A stretch of DNA of 11,184 nucleotides from Campylobacterales bacterium (GCA_026986055.1 JALSPH010000146.1:1-11184), one strand, 5' to 3'. Positions 1-7,702 are shown, numbered from the stretch's first letter. A program made the numbers and translations. Notes: a model not told the origin generated them from the letters alone.

Positions 1-1
1 C

Positions 2-1231
2 ACGATAATAGCCCCTAACGATATACACCTTTACCAGCCCGGCCAGGTATTTATGGCGGCGGGGCTGTATGATGAAGAGGATATCAAAAAGCCCAATGCC
101 GATTTGATGCCTGACGGCGTAAAATGGGTAAAAGATGAAGTGCTCGCTTTCGATCCGGATGCGAACAGCGTTGAGACCGCTAAGAATGGAAAGATAAAAT
201 ATGACTTTCTGATAGTCGCTACCGGGCTGCAATACGATTATGAGCGAATCGAGGGGATGAGACCCGATCTTGTCGGAAAAAACGGAATATCGAGCGTATA
301 TCTGAACGATCCTGTAAAGGGTACGGCAAAAGGGGGAACGGCTACATGGGAGTGGTTCAAACAGCTTAGAGCCGCTGCCGAAAAAGCGAGCGAAGCCAAT
401 CCTCTAACCGCAATTTACACTCAACCCGATACGCCTATAAAGTGTGGAGGTGCGCCGCAAAAGATACTATATCTGAGTGACGATTTTCTACGGGGGAACG
501 GACCGGTCGGAGGAAGTGACGTACATAAAAATGTAAAAGCGCTCTTTTGCAAAAAAGGCGATAAACTATTTGGCCTACCCGAATACAACAAGACGCTTGT
601 CGATGAAGTTACCCCGATGTACGGCAATATAGAGGATAAGTGGAACCATATCCTGCGCAAGATCGATCCTGAGAAAAAGGTGGCGACTTTCGAACATACC
701 TATTTCGTTAAAGGGGAGTACGACCCGGACCTCGAAGAGTACGATATGATCAAAAAGGTGGAGATGGTAGATATAGGGTACGATTTCATACATGTGGTAC
801 CTCCTATGAAAGCTGTCGATGCGGTGGCGAAATCTCCACTTGGGTGGCAAAAGGGAACCGCAAAAGGGTGGCTTGCCTGCGACCGTTACACGCTGCAGCA
901 TATGAAGTATAAAAATGTCTTCGGAATAGGGGACGTTTTGGGTATACCCCTCGGGAAAACGGGTGGTTCGGCGCGCCATCACGGGCCTGTCGTGCAGGAG
1001 AATCTTATAGCGGCGATGGAAGGCAAAGATCTTCCCGCAAAATTCGACGGCTACACCGTATGTCCATTGAAGACCCAGTATGGAAAGATCATGCTGGCGG
1101 AGTTCAACTATGACGGACCGGCTCCATCTTTCCCTCTCGATCCGGCCAAGCCGCGCTGGATATGGTGGGCCTTTGACCTCTATATGCTCAAGCCGATGTA
1201 CTGGAATCTTATGATGCGCGGCCTTATGTAA
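2..1231 (+). CDS. sqr: Sulfide:quinone oxidoreductase, type II-like (5' end outside window)
   Basis: Membrane-associated flavoprotein that oxidises sulfide and passes electrons to quinone. The frame is open from base 2, and the residues before the first Met (position 53) continue the family pattern (HLYQP), so the real start and the N-terminal FAD-binding glycine motif lie upstream of the window. Both redox cysteines expected for the human SQOR-like class are visible: one in KCGGAPQK (codon 443-445) and one in YTVCPL (codon 1061-1063). NVFGIGD followed by KTGGSARHHGP is the second FAD contact region. The C-terminus has the aromatic segment YMLKPMYWNLMMRG and ends there, shorter than human SQOR as I recall it. 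An acidic stretch around 700-765 looks like an insertion relative to human SQOR. It heads a plus-strand cluster with hemJ. Family call is firm; the subtype is from motif recall without a tree. Confidence 0.95.
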   Translation, partial: TIIAPNDIHLYQPGQVFMAAGLYDEEDIKKPNADLMPDGVKWVKDEVLAFDPDANSVETAKNGKIKYDFLIVATGLQYDYERIEGMRPDLVGKNGISSVYLNDPVKGTAKGGTATWEWFKQLRAAAEKASEANPLTAIYTQPDTPIKCGGAPQKILYLSDDFLRGNGPVGGSDVHKNVKALFCKKGDKLFGLPEYNKTLVDEVTPMYGNIEDKWNHILRKIDPEKKVATFEHTYFVKGEYDPDLEEYDMIKKVEMVDIGYDFIHVVPPMKAVDAVAKSPLGWQKGTAKGWLACDRYTLQHMKYKNVFGIGDVLGIPLGKTGGSARHHGPVVQENLIAAMEGKDLPAKFDGYTVCPLKTQYGKIMLAEFNYDGPAPSFPLDPAKPRWIWWAFDLYMLKPMYWNLMMRGLM

Positions 1232-1236
1232 TTTTT

Positions 1237-1255
1237 CGCCCCTCTTTCGGGGGCG
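1237..1255 (+). other. Short GC hairpin between sqr and the next gene
   Basis: Six-base stem CGCCCC (1237-1242) pairs with GGGGCG (1250-1255) around a 7-base loop, just after the sqr stop. No T-run follows on either strand (the T-run precedes the stem), so it is not a standard intrinsic terminator. It could stabilise the sqr 3' end in a processed polycistronic mRNA, or be chance. Confidence 0.25.
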
Positions 1256-1265
1256 CGTTGCTCCG

Positions 1266-1505
1266 ATGAAACGCCTCAAAAACGAACTTCTTCTCTTTTT
1301 GGTACTATTTTTGCTTCTCTCTTTCGCAATACACATGAATCCATGCCTGAACGATCCCGTGGGGCATATAAAAGCTTTGCCTCAGAGCCCTTTGGGTATG
1401 CTTCATCCCGTATATTTTACGGTCGGGTTCTATCTGGCGGTAGTTTGGCCTGTAAGATTGGCTATATCGGGATTTAAAAAAGTTTTTCGAAAAAGAGGGG
1501 GATAG
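1266..1505 (+). CDS. Small two-helix membrane protein, unknown function
   Basis: A 79-residue protein I do not recognise. Residues about 7-22 are a strongly hydrophobic helix after a basic start (MKRLKNE), and residues about 47-66 form a second helix. The C-terminus is very basic (KKVFRKRGG), so both ends are probably cytoplasmic, with a loop between the helices holding a Cys, two His and several Pro. It lies 34 bases after sqr and 2 bases before hemJ, in the same direction, which suggests one operon. No clear Shine-Dalgarno precedes ATG 1266. Support for it being real comes from the hydrophobic pattern, the exact fit in the gap and the absence of another frame that explains the region. A role with HemJ or with SQR at the membrane would be guesswork. 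Confidence 0.7.
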   Translation: MKRLKNELLLFLVLFLLLSFAIHMNPCLNDPVGHIKALPQSPLGMLHPVYFTVGFYLAVVWPVRLAISGFKKVFRKRGG

Positions 1506-1507
1506 AT

Positions 1508-1942
1508 ATGGAGTATTATAACTGGATACTCGCCTTTCATGTAATGAGCTTCATGAGTTGGATGGCTATGCTCTTTTATCAGCCAAGACTCTACGTTTAC
1601 CATCAGGAGCATGCCGATAACGAAGGCTTTATAGAGGTTGTGAAGATTCAGGAGAACAAGCTTTACAACTTTATAGGCGTTCCGGCGATGTGGGCTACCA
1701 TCATAAGCGGAACCGCTATGTTGATGCTCAACCCTGGACTTTTCAAAAGCGGTATGTGGCTGCACATAAAGTTGACGGCGGCTATTTTGCTGGTGCTATA
1801 CCACTTTTCGCTGGGATGGTTCAAGGCGAAACTTCATGCAGGCAGATGCACCAAGAGCGGAAAGTTTTTCCGTGCCTATAACGAAGTGCCGACAATCTTG
1901 ATGATAATAATCGTCATAATGGTGGTGGTCAAGCCGATATGA
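1508..1942 (+). CDS. hemJ: Protoporphyrinogen IX oxidase HemJ
   Basis: HemJ catalyses the six-electron oxidation of protoporphyrinogen IX to protoporphyrin IX, the penultimate step of haem synthesis, in bacteria lacking HemG and HemY. At 144 residues it has the usual length and four membrane helices. Family marks: AFHVMSFMSWMAMLFYQPRLYVYH near the N-terminus in outline, with His11 and Arg27; WLHIKL with His86 and Lys88 in helix 3; His99 after it; and the C-terminal NEVPT with Glu126, then a final hydrophobic helix ending VVKP. A strong Shine-Dalgarno (AGAGGGGG) precedes ATG 1508. Its stop overlaps the next start in ATGA (1939-1942), implying translational coupling. The enzyme is thought to pass electrons to the respiratory chain, so sitting with a quinone-reducing flavoprotein is plausible but not shown to be functional. 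Confidence 0.93.
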   Translation: MEYYNWILAFHVMSFMSWMAMLFYQPRLYVYHQEHADNEGFIEVVKIQENKLYNFIGVPAMWATIISGTAMLMLNPGLFKSGMWLHIKLTAAILLVLYHFSLGWFKAKLHAGRCTKSGKFFRAYNEVPTILMIIIVIMVVVKPI

Positions 1943-3075
1943 AAAAGGGTGACGGGCAGACGCCGTTTTACGAAGCGCTAAACCGCGGTATCATAAAGTC
2001 CCATATAGGCTTTGTGAAGAGAAACGGCGTCTCTTTGGCTGTTTTATGCCTCTCTTTGGATGTTCCAAACGGTGACGAGGAGAGGTTCGAAAAGGGTGTT
2101 GCCGTTTTGCAGGATCTTACCGACTTCTCCGCCCTGCTTCTTTGCGAGCGAGGAAGGCTCATCACTTTTCTGAAAGACCTTCATCTCCACCGTGCGGTAC
2201 AGGTGGCCAAAAACATAGAAGAGAGGCTTCTGAAAGAGAGTGGAGTCGGGGTCAAGTACGGCGCTTTGACTATCGTGGATGAGGGAGAGAGTTACGATAC
2301 CCTCGTCGGTCGTCTGGAGCGCTATATGGAGCAGGCCGAAAAATTTGGAGAGGGGAAGATCTGCTACGGAACCGCTAAGTACGACTTTTGCACGAAGGGG
2401 GGAGAGGATGAGATCTTCGCCAACTTCTTTTCGGACCAAAAAACGGTAACCCTTTACAACTTCTACAACGGAATGCCGTTAAGCGAAGATGTTACGGTTC
2501 TTGGGTACGGGGAGAAGCTCTTGAGACTCAAAACCTCATTGGCCAAAGCGGCCTTTTTGAAAAATGAGCCCTTCACCTTTCTGAAGCATCCACTGCTTCC
2601 CGATACGATCAAGGCGGATATTGTAAGCGCGATGCCCAACCGTGCGGAAGTGGTGCTGACAAATCTTCGTTTCATAGACAAATCTCCGGTAGATAGGGAA
2701 AACATAAGAGTCCTTCCCGACGAGGAGATAGAGATAACGATAGAGTGTGCCGACGGTACGGAGCTTTACGGAACGATTCACTCCCTCGCCGTCAATTCAC
2801 TGGCTGTCAAGCTGAAAAATCCCGAGGAGGCCAAACGCTCTCTTGCGGGTAGCGAGACTCACGTGATGCTCGACTTCGATCTCAAAGAGCAGCAGCAAAA
2901 GATGGTTCATCTTAGAGTATCTGCGGTGCTTTTCAGCTTCGATGGAGAGCAGGCGGTATTCTCCATCTATCCGAACCACTTTTTCAAGCAGAAGATCGAG
3001 GGGTATATAGCCCTTCAGCAGAGCCGATTGATCACGATAATGCAGAAGATGGTTCTGAACTTCTATCAGGGGTGA
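1939..3075 (+). CDS. Degenerate GGDEF-like plus PilZ-like protein
   Basis: A 378-residue predicted cytoplasmic protein. Residues about 8-145 follow the GGDEF fold without the catalytic motif: LAVLCLSLD (33-41) matches the metal-site strand, and the segment from about 103 to 143 (YGALTIVDE, then LERYMEQAEKFGEGK) resembles the family's late SIGVA strand and ALYxAKxxGRN helix. Where GGDEF should be there is only CERGRLITF, so it is almost certainly not a diguanylate cyclase. Residues about 235-345 resemble PilZ: Arg253 and Arg257 fit RxxxR, but the expected [DN]xSxxG is replaced by HSLAVNSLA (281-289), so c-di-GMP binding is uncertain. No membrane helix is obvious. Translation is probably coupled to hemJ through the ATGA overlap. 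Possibly a sensor or scaffold. Domain calls come from eye alignment only. Confidence 0.7.
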   Translation: MKKGDGQTPFYEALNRGIIKSHIGFVKRNGVSLAVLCLSLDVPNGDEERFEKGVAVLQDLTDFSALLLCERGRLITFLKDLHLHRAVQVAKNIEERLLKESGVGVKYGALTIVDEGESYDTLVGRLERYMEQAEKFGEGKICYGTAKYDFCTKGGEDEIFANFFSDQKTVTLYNFYNGMPLSEDVTVLGYGEKLLRLKTSLAKAAFLKNEPFTFLKHPLLPDTIKADIVSAMPNRAEVVLTNLRFIDKSPVDRENIRVLPDEEIEITIECADGTELYGTIHSLAVNSLAVKLKNPEEAKRSLAGSETHVMLDFDLKEQQQKMVHLRVSAVLFSFDGEQAVFSIYPNHFFKQKIEGYIALQQSRLITIMQKMVLNFYQG

Positions 3076-3115
3076 TGTTTAATGTTGAATGTTGAATGAT
3101 GGATGTTGGATGGAG
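3074..3115. repeat. Degenerate 7-bp tandem repeat, about 6 units
   Basis: Six head-to-tail heptamers of consensus RATGTTG. Units begin at 3074, 3081, 3088, 3095, 3102 and 3109; those at 3081 and 3088 are identical, the others carry one to three changes. The first unit overlaps the stop codon of the upstream gene. The array fills most of the gap between two convergent genes. A weak hairpin (AGAAG at 3114-3118 with CTTCT at 3123-3127) follows directly, with only a short T-rich stretch on the plus strand. Confidence 0.7.
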
Positions 3116-3125
3116 AAGGGGGCTT

Positions 3126-3356
3126 CTATTTGTACTCGTCCATAGAGAGATAGCCCCCCACTAGTAGCATTATCGCCGCGGCTATGTTTATATAGAGTAT
3201 GTTACGGGTCCCGTTATCTTTCTGCAGTATCCCCGCAACAGGCTCTGCGACCTGCTGCGATTCGTGATAGCCCCAGTAGAAGAGGGCCATAGAGGCGAAA
3301 AGCAGGAGTATCCCGAAACTCTTTAGCGGGCTCTTTTTCTGCTCCTCTTTTTTCAC
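3126..3356 (-). CDS. Small two-helix membrane protein downstream of nifU
   Basis: A 76-residue protein with a charged N-terminus (MKKEEQKKS), helix one at about 12-30, a polar loop, and helix two at about 53-71, ending in SMDEYK. The start is GTG at 3356-3354; an AAGGAGAG Shine-Dalgarno lies just upstream and overlaps the nifU stop codon, which fixes the start and ties it to the nifSU operon. The two-helix layout with a short polar loop and glycine-rich second helix recalls small DUF3185-type proteins, but I cannot confirm that. Function unknown; the position suggests co-expression with Fe-S assembly, not proof of a shared job. It is the last gene before the convergent gap. Confidence 0.75.
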   Translation of the reverse strand: MKKEEQKKSPLKSFGILLLFASMALFYWGYHESQQVAEPVAGILQKDNGTRNILYINIAAAIMLLVGGYLSMDEYK

Positions 3357-3365
3357 GCCCTCTCC

Positions 3366-4349
3366 TTAGATAGGAAGCACTCGAATGTTAGGATCGAGCT
3401 TCTCTTTCAGGACAGACTCTATAGCGTAGAGCGTACCCGTAGTGGAGCTTGCACATCCTGAACATGCGCCAAGGTAGCGTATATATACGTCCGTATACTG
3501 GCCATTCTGTTTTACATCCAGAACCTCCATATTTCCGCCGTCCATTATAAGGTACTGTCTTACGCTCTCGTCTATAACACTGTCTATCGCCTTGATCTTT
3601 TGAACCAGAGTCATATCGTTGAAAGAGAGCTCTTCGCCGCTCTCCTGTTTCTGGGCCACCTCTTTGAGCTTCTCCTCCTCCATCTCTTTCCTGGTTTCAG
3701 CCAGTATGTCGACAAGGTAGTATTCGCGCTCTTCGTGTCCGCCCGGCTTTATACAGCTTTTGCAGAAGGCACCCGCTTTGGTGTAGTCTGTGATCTCTTC
3801 GACCGTTTTAAGATCGTTTAGTTTGATCACCTCTTTTATCGTGCCCAGGCTTACGCGAGCGCACTCACAGACGATGATCTCATCTTCGAAGCTCTCCATA
3901 TCGACACCCTTGTAGAGTGAAGCCGCCTTTTTTATTACATCGTAAGCCATAACCGAGCAGTGCATCTTCTGAGGCGGTACCGCAGGGGTGTCCGGCTCGT
4001 CGCGCATCGCTTTTTCCACGTCGATGTTTGTGATCTTCACCGCTTCGTCGACTGTTTTGCCTTTGCAGAGCTCAACCATCGTATCGGAGCTCGCTATCGC
4101 CGTTCCGCATCCGAAGCTCTTGAACTTCGCTTCGAGTATCTTGTCGGTTTTCGGGTCGACTATCCAGTAGAGCCTAACGGCATCTCCGCAGCTTTCGGCG
4201 CCGAAGTCGGCCACTATAAGCTCACCTCCGAGGCGTTTAGCATCCTCTTCGGTAAGCTCTCCCTGGTTTTTGGGGTTGTTCATCAGTTCTTGTACTTTTT
4301 GGCTGTACTCTTCCCAGATGCTACCGCCTATCAAATCCTGTTTTGCCAT
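3366..4349 (-). CDS. nifU: Three-domain NifU Fe-S cluster scaffold protein
   Basis: Scaffold on which Fe-S clusters are built with sulfur from NifS before transfer to target proteins. At 327 residues all three NifU domains are present. The IscU-like N-terminal domain has Cys54 (ESCGD), Cys81 (FGCGTAIASSD) and Cys131 (MHCSVMA). The central BFD-like [2Fe-2S] domain has Cys161 and Cys163 (VCECARVS) with Cys196 and Cys199 (FCKSCIKPGG). A Glu/Lys-rich linker (about 218-242) leads to the C-terminal NifU domain with CSGC at 296-299. ATG 4349 has an AGGAGA Shine-Dalgarno. It starts 17 bases after the nifS stop, so the two form an operon. In Helicobacter and Campylobacter this NifS/NifU pair is the general Fe-S assembly system; no nitrogenase gene is visible here, so the same housekeeping role is likely. 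Confidence 0.95.
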   Translation of the reverse strand: MAKQDLIGGSIWEEYSQKVQELMNNPKNQGELTEEDAKRLGGELIVADFGAESCGDAVRLYWIVDPKTDKILEAKFKSFGCGTAIASSDTMVELCKGKTVDEAVKITNIDVEKAMRDEPDTPAVPPQKMHCSVMAYDVIKKAASLYKGVDMESFEDEIIVCECARVSLGTIKEVIKLNDLKTVEEITDYTKAGAFCKSCIKPGGHEEREYYLVDILAETRKEMEEEKLKEVAQKQESGEELSFNDMTLVQKIKAIDSVIDESVRQYLIMDGGNMEVLDVKQNGQYTDVYIRYLGACSGCASSTTGTLYAIESVLKEKLDPNIRVLPI

Positions 4350-4366
4350 AATATTCTCCTAAATTA

Positions 4367-5560
<1,194 letters not shown>

Positions 5561-5581
5561 TTAAATTACTCCGAAATTTTT

Positions 5582-5606
5582 AATTAGGACAAAATTTGTC
5601 TTAATT
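5582..5606. promoter_or_regulatory. 25-bp imperfect palindrome at the nifS promoter, probable operator
   Basis: Two 12-base arms around one central A at 5594, with 11 of 12 positions pairing; the inner core is GACAAA-A-TTTGTC, and the outer arms (AATTAG / TTAATT) differ at one place. On the minus strand it begins about 11 bases after the likely nifS -10 (ATAATA at 5618-5623, read as TATTAT), so it sits near +5 to +29 of the nifS transcript and could block transcription when bound. A similar shorter core (CAAATTTG, 5627-5634) lies on the other side of that -10. An Fe-S or iron-responsive repressor (Rrf2/IscR or Fur type) is a reasonable guess; I cannot match it to a named site. Confidence 0.55.
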
Positions 5607-5616
5607 GCTTTGCCGC

Positions 5617-5623
5617 TATAATA
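5617..5623. promoter_or_regulatory. Bidirectional -10 region between nifS and sulP
   Basis: On the plus strand 5617-5622 reads TATAAT, with TTGTCT (5596-5601) a possible -35 at a short 15-base spacing. On the minus strand 5618-5623 reads TATTAT, a good -10 for nifS with its start near 5611 and a leader of about 50 bases. No good -35 is seen on the minus strand, which is common in Campylobacterota. The palindrome at 5582-5606 overlaps the plus-strand -35. Confidence 0.45.
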
Positions 5624-5651
5624 GATCAAATTTGTTAAATTGTAGCTTAAA

Positions 5652-5669
5652 TAAATATCTTAAATATCT
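5652..5669. repeat. 9-bp perfect tandem direct repeat
   Basis: TAAATATCT occurs twice head to tail (5652-5660 and 5661-5669) in the AT-rich nifS-sulP gap. Adjacent 9-10 bp direct repeats can be a response-regulator site, but AT-rich DNA gives such repeats by chance. Confidence 0.4.
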
Positions 5670-5746
5670 GCAGTTTCATAAAAGGGGAAGGGTTATTATA
5701 CACCAGTTAGCCGAAATGTCAAAGCCTTTTGAAAGTGGTTCTTTCA

Positions 5747-5752
5747 TATAAT
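5747..5752 (+). promoter_or_regulatory. Likely -10 box of sulP
   Basis: A perfect TATAAT, 37 bases ahead of the sulP ATG, predicts a start near 5759 and a leader of about 30 bases. A TTGAAA at 5729-5734 is only 12 bases away, too close for a normal -35. A modest AAGGG (5775-5779) serves as ribosome site about 10 bases before ATG 5790. The rest of 5625-5746 holds no gene. Confidence 0.45.
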
Positions 5753-5789
5753 CGCGCCTATTTTAAAAAAATATAAGGGTATACACTCT

Positions 5790-7292
5790 ATGTTCGCACA
5801 GCTTCTGAGGGCCTACAGCGGCCATAGCGCAAAAAACGACATTCTCTCCGGTATAGTGGTAGCCATCGCTCTCGTTCCCGAAGCGGTTGCATTCTCTCTC
5901 ATAGCCGGAGTCTCTCCTTTGGTCGGGCTATATACCGCTTTTATACTGGGGCTCATTACGGCGCTCTTTGGCGGAAAACCGGGAATGATAAGCGGTGCTA
6001 CGGGAAGCGTTGCCGTGGTGATGGTGGCACTCGTGGCGACGCATGGGGTGGAGTATCTCTTTTTCGCTACGCTGCTTGCAGGTCTCATTCAGGTGGCCTT
6101 TGGCCTTTTGAAGCTCGCAAAATTCATAAGGCTCGTTCCTCAGCCGGCTATTTTGGGCTTCGTAAACGGTTTGGCCATAGTCATAGCGCTGGCGCAGCTT
6201 CCCATGTTCGAGGGAGAGGGGCCGGTAATGTATATACTCGTGTTCGCTACGATGGCGACGATGGTACTACTGCCAAAAGTTACAAAAGCGGTACCGGCAG
6301 GATTGGTTGCGATAATCGTTTTGAGTCTGATTACGGTCATCTTCGATCTAGAGACAAAAAGGGTGGCAGACCTTGGCTCTATCGCAGGAAACCTCCCCTC
6401 TTTCCATTGGCCGGACGTTCCTCTCTCCATGGATACCTTCATGACGGTTCTTCCTTACGCTGCAGTTATGGCGGCCGTCGGGCTCATAGAGTCGCTGCTT
6501 ACGCTTTCGGTACTGGATGAGATGAGTGGAGAGAAGGGGAACGCCAACAAAGAGGCGGTGGCTCTTGGGGTCGGCAACTCCACTTGCGGACTCTTCGGGG
6601 GTATGGCGGGATGCGCGATGATAGGCCAGAGTATCATAAACTACACATCCGGCGGAAGAGGCCGCCTCTCGGGTGTGACGGCAGCAGTGCTGCTCATACT
6701 CTTCGTCGTCTCCTTGAGCGACTATATAGGCCAGATACCGATAGCGGTGCTTGTGGGCATAATGTTTATGGTAAGCGTTGAGACTTTCGAGTGGGCGAGC
6801 ATAGACAGACTCAGGCGAATGCCGAAAACCGACGCTTTCATACTCGTTACGGTAACGGTCGTTACTATATTTACCGATCTTGCGATGGCCGTTATCATCG
6901 GGGTGATAATTTCGGCTCTGGTATTTGCATGGCAGCATGCAAGAGTCTATACCCGTACCTTTACGGAGGGAAACAGAAAGATATACGAGTTCGACGGTCC
7001 GCTCTTTTTCGGTTCGGTGCAAGGCTTTTTGGATCAGTTCGACGTGGCGACCGATCCGGATGAAGTCGTCATGGATTTCAAAAGGGCCCGTGTTATGGAC
7101 TCAAGCGGTGTCGAAGCTATAGATAAGATAACCAGAAGGTATGAAGAGACGGGCAAAAAGCTTACCATTCGCCATCTGAGCGACGATTGCAAAAAGCTTC
7201 TCAAAGCTGCAGGAAAGTACTGCACCTACGAAGAGGATGACCCGACTTACAAAGTCGCGGTCAACCATGAGGAGTACGCAAAGAGGGGCTAG
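5790..7292 (+). CDS. SulP-family anion transporter with C-terminal STAS domain
   Basis: Inner-membrane carrier of the SLC26/SulP family; substrate could be sulfate, bicarbonate or a dicarboxylate and cannot be read from sequence alone. The membrane part covers about residues 15-385 and opens with the family segment VPEAVAFSLIAGVSPLVGLY (29-48), followed by SGATGSVAVV (68-77), FVNGLAIVIALAQLP (124-138) and GNSTCGLFGGMAGCAMIGQS (262-281). A STAS domain occupies about 397-485, with the loop DSSG at 437-440, where related STAS domains carry the phosphorylated or regulatory serine. At 500 residues it is at the short end for SulP-STAS proteins. It stands alone between divergent nifS and the convergent lipoprotein gene, whose end is 5 bases away. 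In a sulfide-oxidising autotroph, bicarbonate uptake or sulfate movement are the obvious guesses. Confidence 0.93.
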   Translation: MFAQLLRAYSGHSAKNDILSGIVVAIALVPEAVAFSLIAGVSPLVGLYTAFILGLITALFGGKPGMISGATGSVAVVMVALVATHGVEYLFFATLLAGLIQVAFGLLKLAKFIRLVPQPAILGFVNGLAIVIALAQLPMFEGEGPVMYILVFATMATMVLLPKVTKAVPAGLVAIIVLSLITVIFDLETKRVADLGSIAGNLPSFHWPDVPLSMDTFMTVLPYAAVMAAVGLIESLLTLSVLDEMSGEKGNANKEAVALGVGNSTCGLFGGMAGCAMIGQSIINYTSGGRGRLSGVTAAVLLILFVVSLSDYIGQIPIAVLVGIMFMVSVETFEWASIDRLRRMPKTDAFILVTVTVVTIFTDLAMAVIIGVIISALVFAWQHARVYTRTFTEGNRKIYEFDGPLFFGSVQGFLDQFDVATDPDEVVMDFKRARVMDSSGVEAIDKITRRYEETGKKLTIRHLSDDCKKLLKAAGKYCTYEEDDPTYKVAVNHEEYAKRG

Positions 7293-7297
7293 GCGCC

Positions 7298-7702
7298 TCA
7301 GTGCTCCATTTTGTCCAAGCTCTCCATCTTCTCGTCTATCGCCTCTTTGAGCTCTTCAAGAAGATTTTTCGCTTCACGGTCGCTTATGTTCTGGCCGCTG
7401 CTGTACTCCAGGTCGTAGCCGTTGGAGCGAATGAAGAGATCGGCAGCTATATTTTTCGTTTCGTTGAAGTACTTCTCGAGTATAACTTCGCGTTCGCCCA
7501 TGCCCGTAGCTATCCACCCCTTCTCTTTGGCAACCTCTTTTACGGCTCTTTTCAAGAGCTTTTTGTTCAAAGGGTGTTCGGTTCTTGTCTGAAGCAGCAT
7601 CTCTCCGCCGGTTTGAGTCGCTACGTTTGAGCTTAGATCTTTCTGTGCGCACCCTCCAAAAAGCAGAAGAGCCGCTCCGATAGCCAAAATTTCTCTTTTC
7701 AT
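7298..7702 (-). CDS. Small predicted lipoprotein, unknown function
   Basis: A 134-residue protein with a basic start (MKRE), a hydrophobic stretch (5-15) and a lipobox-like FGGC with Cys18 as the lipidated residue; Phe at -3 is less usual than Leu, so the call is likely but not certain. The mature part is polar: a segment GWIATGMGEREVILEKYF (62-79) followed by a beta-like stretch and a long acidic C-terminal helix (about 108-131) that could form a coiled coil. No family is recognised. The Shine-Dalgarno AAGGAG lies about 9 bases before ATG 7702. It is divergent from nth and convergent with sulP, so it appears to be a single-gene unit. Confidence 0.82.
   Translation of the reverse strand: MKREILAIGAALLLFGGCAQKDLSSNVATQTGGEMLLQTRTEHPLNKKLLKRAVKEVAKEKGWIATGMGEREVILEKYFNETKNIAADLFIRSNGYDLEYSSGQNISDREAKNLLEELKEAIDEKMESLDKMEH

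Noticed and set aside
53..55. ATG 53 as the true start of the sulfide:quinone oxidoreductase
   Set aside because: The frame is open to the window edge and the upstream residues match the family, while the FAD-binding N-terminus would be lost.
575..1336. Long minus-strand open frame (253 codons) opposite sqr and the small membrane gene
   Set aside because: It lies antisense to a clearly recognisable SQR, its composition is rich in Arg and His with no domain pattern, and it has no context as a gene.
6348..7022. Minus-strand 224-codon frame opposite sulP
   Set aside because: Rich in His, Arg and Tyr with no domain features; sulP has continuous membrane helices and STAS on the other strand.
7283..7299. 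Hairpin spanning the convergent stops of sulP and the lipoprotein gene (GAGGGGC / GCGCCTC)
   Set aside because: The stem has a mismatch, a 3-base loop and no T-run on either strand, so it does not qualify as a terminator.
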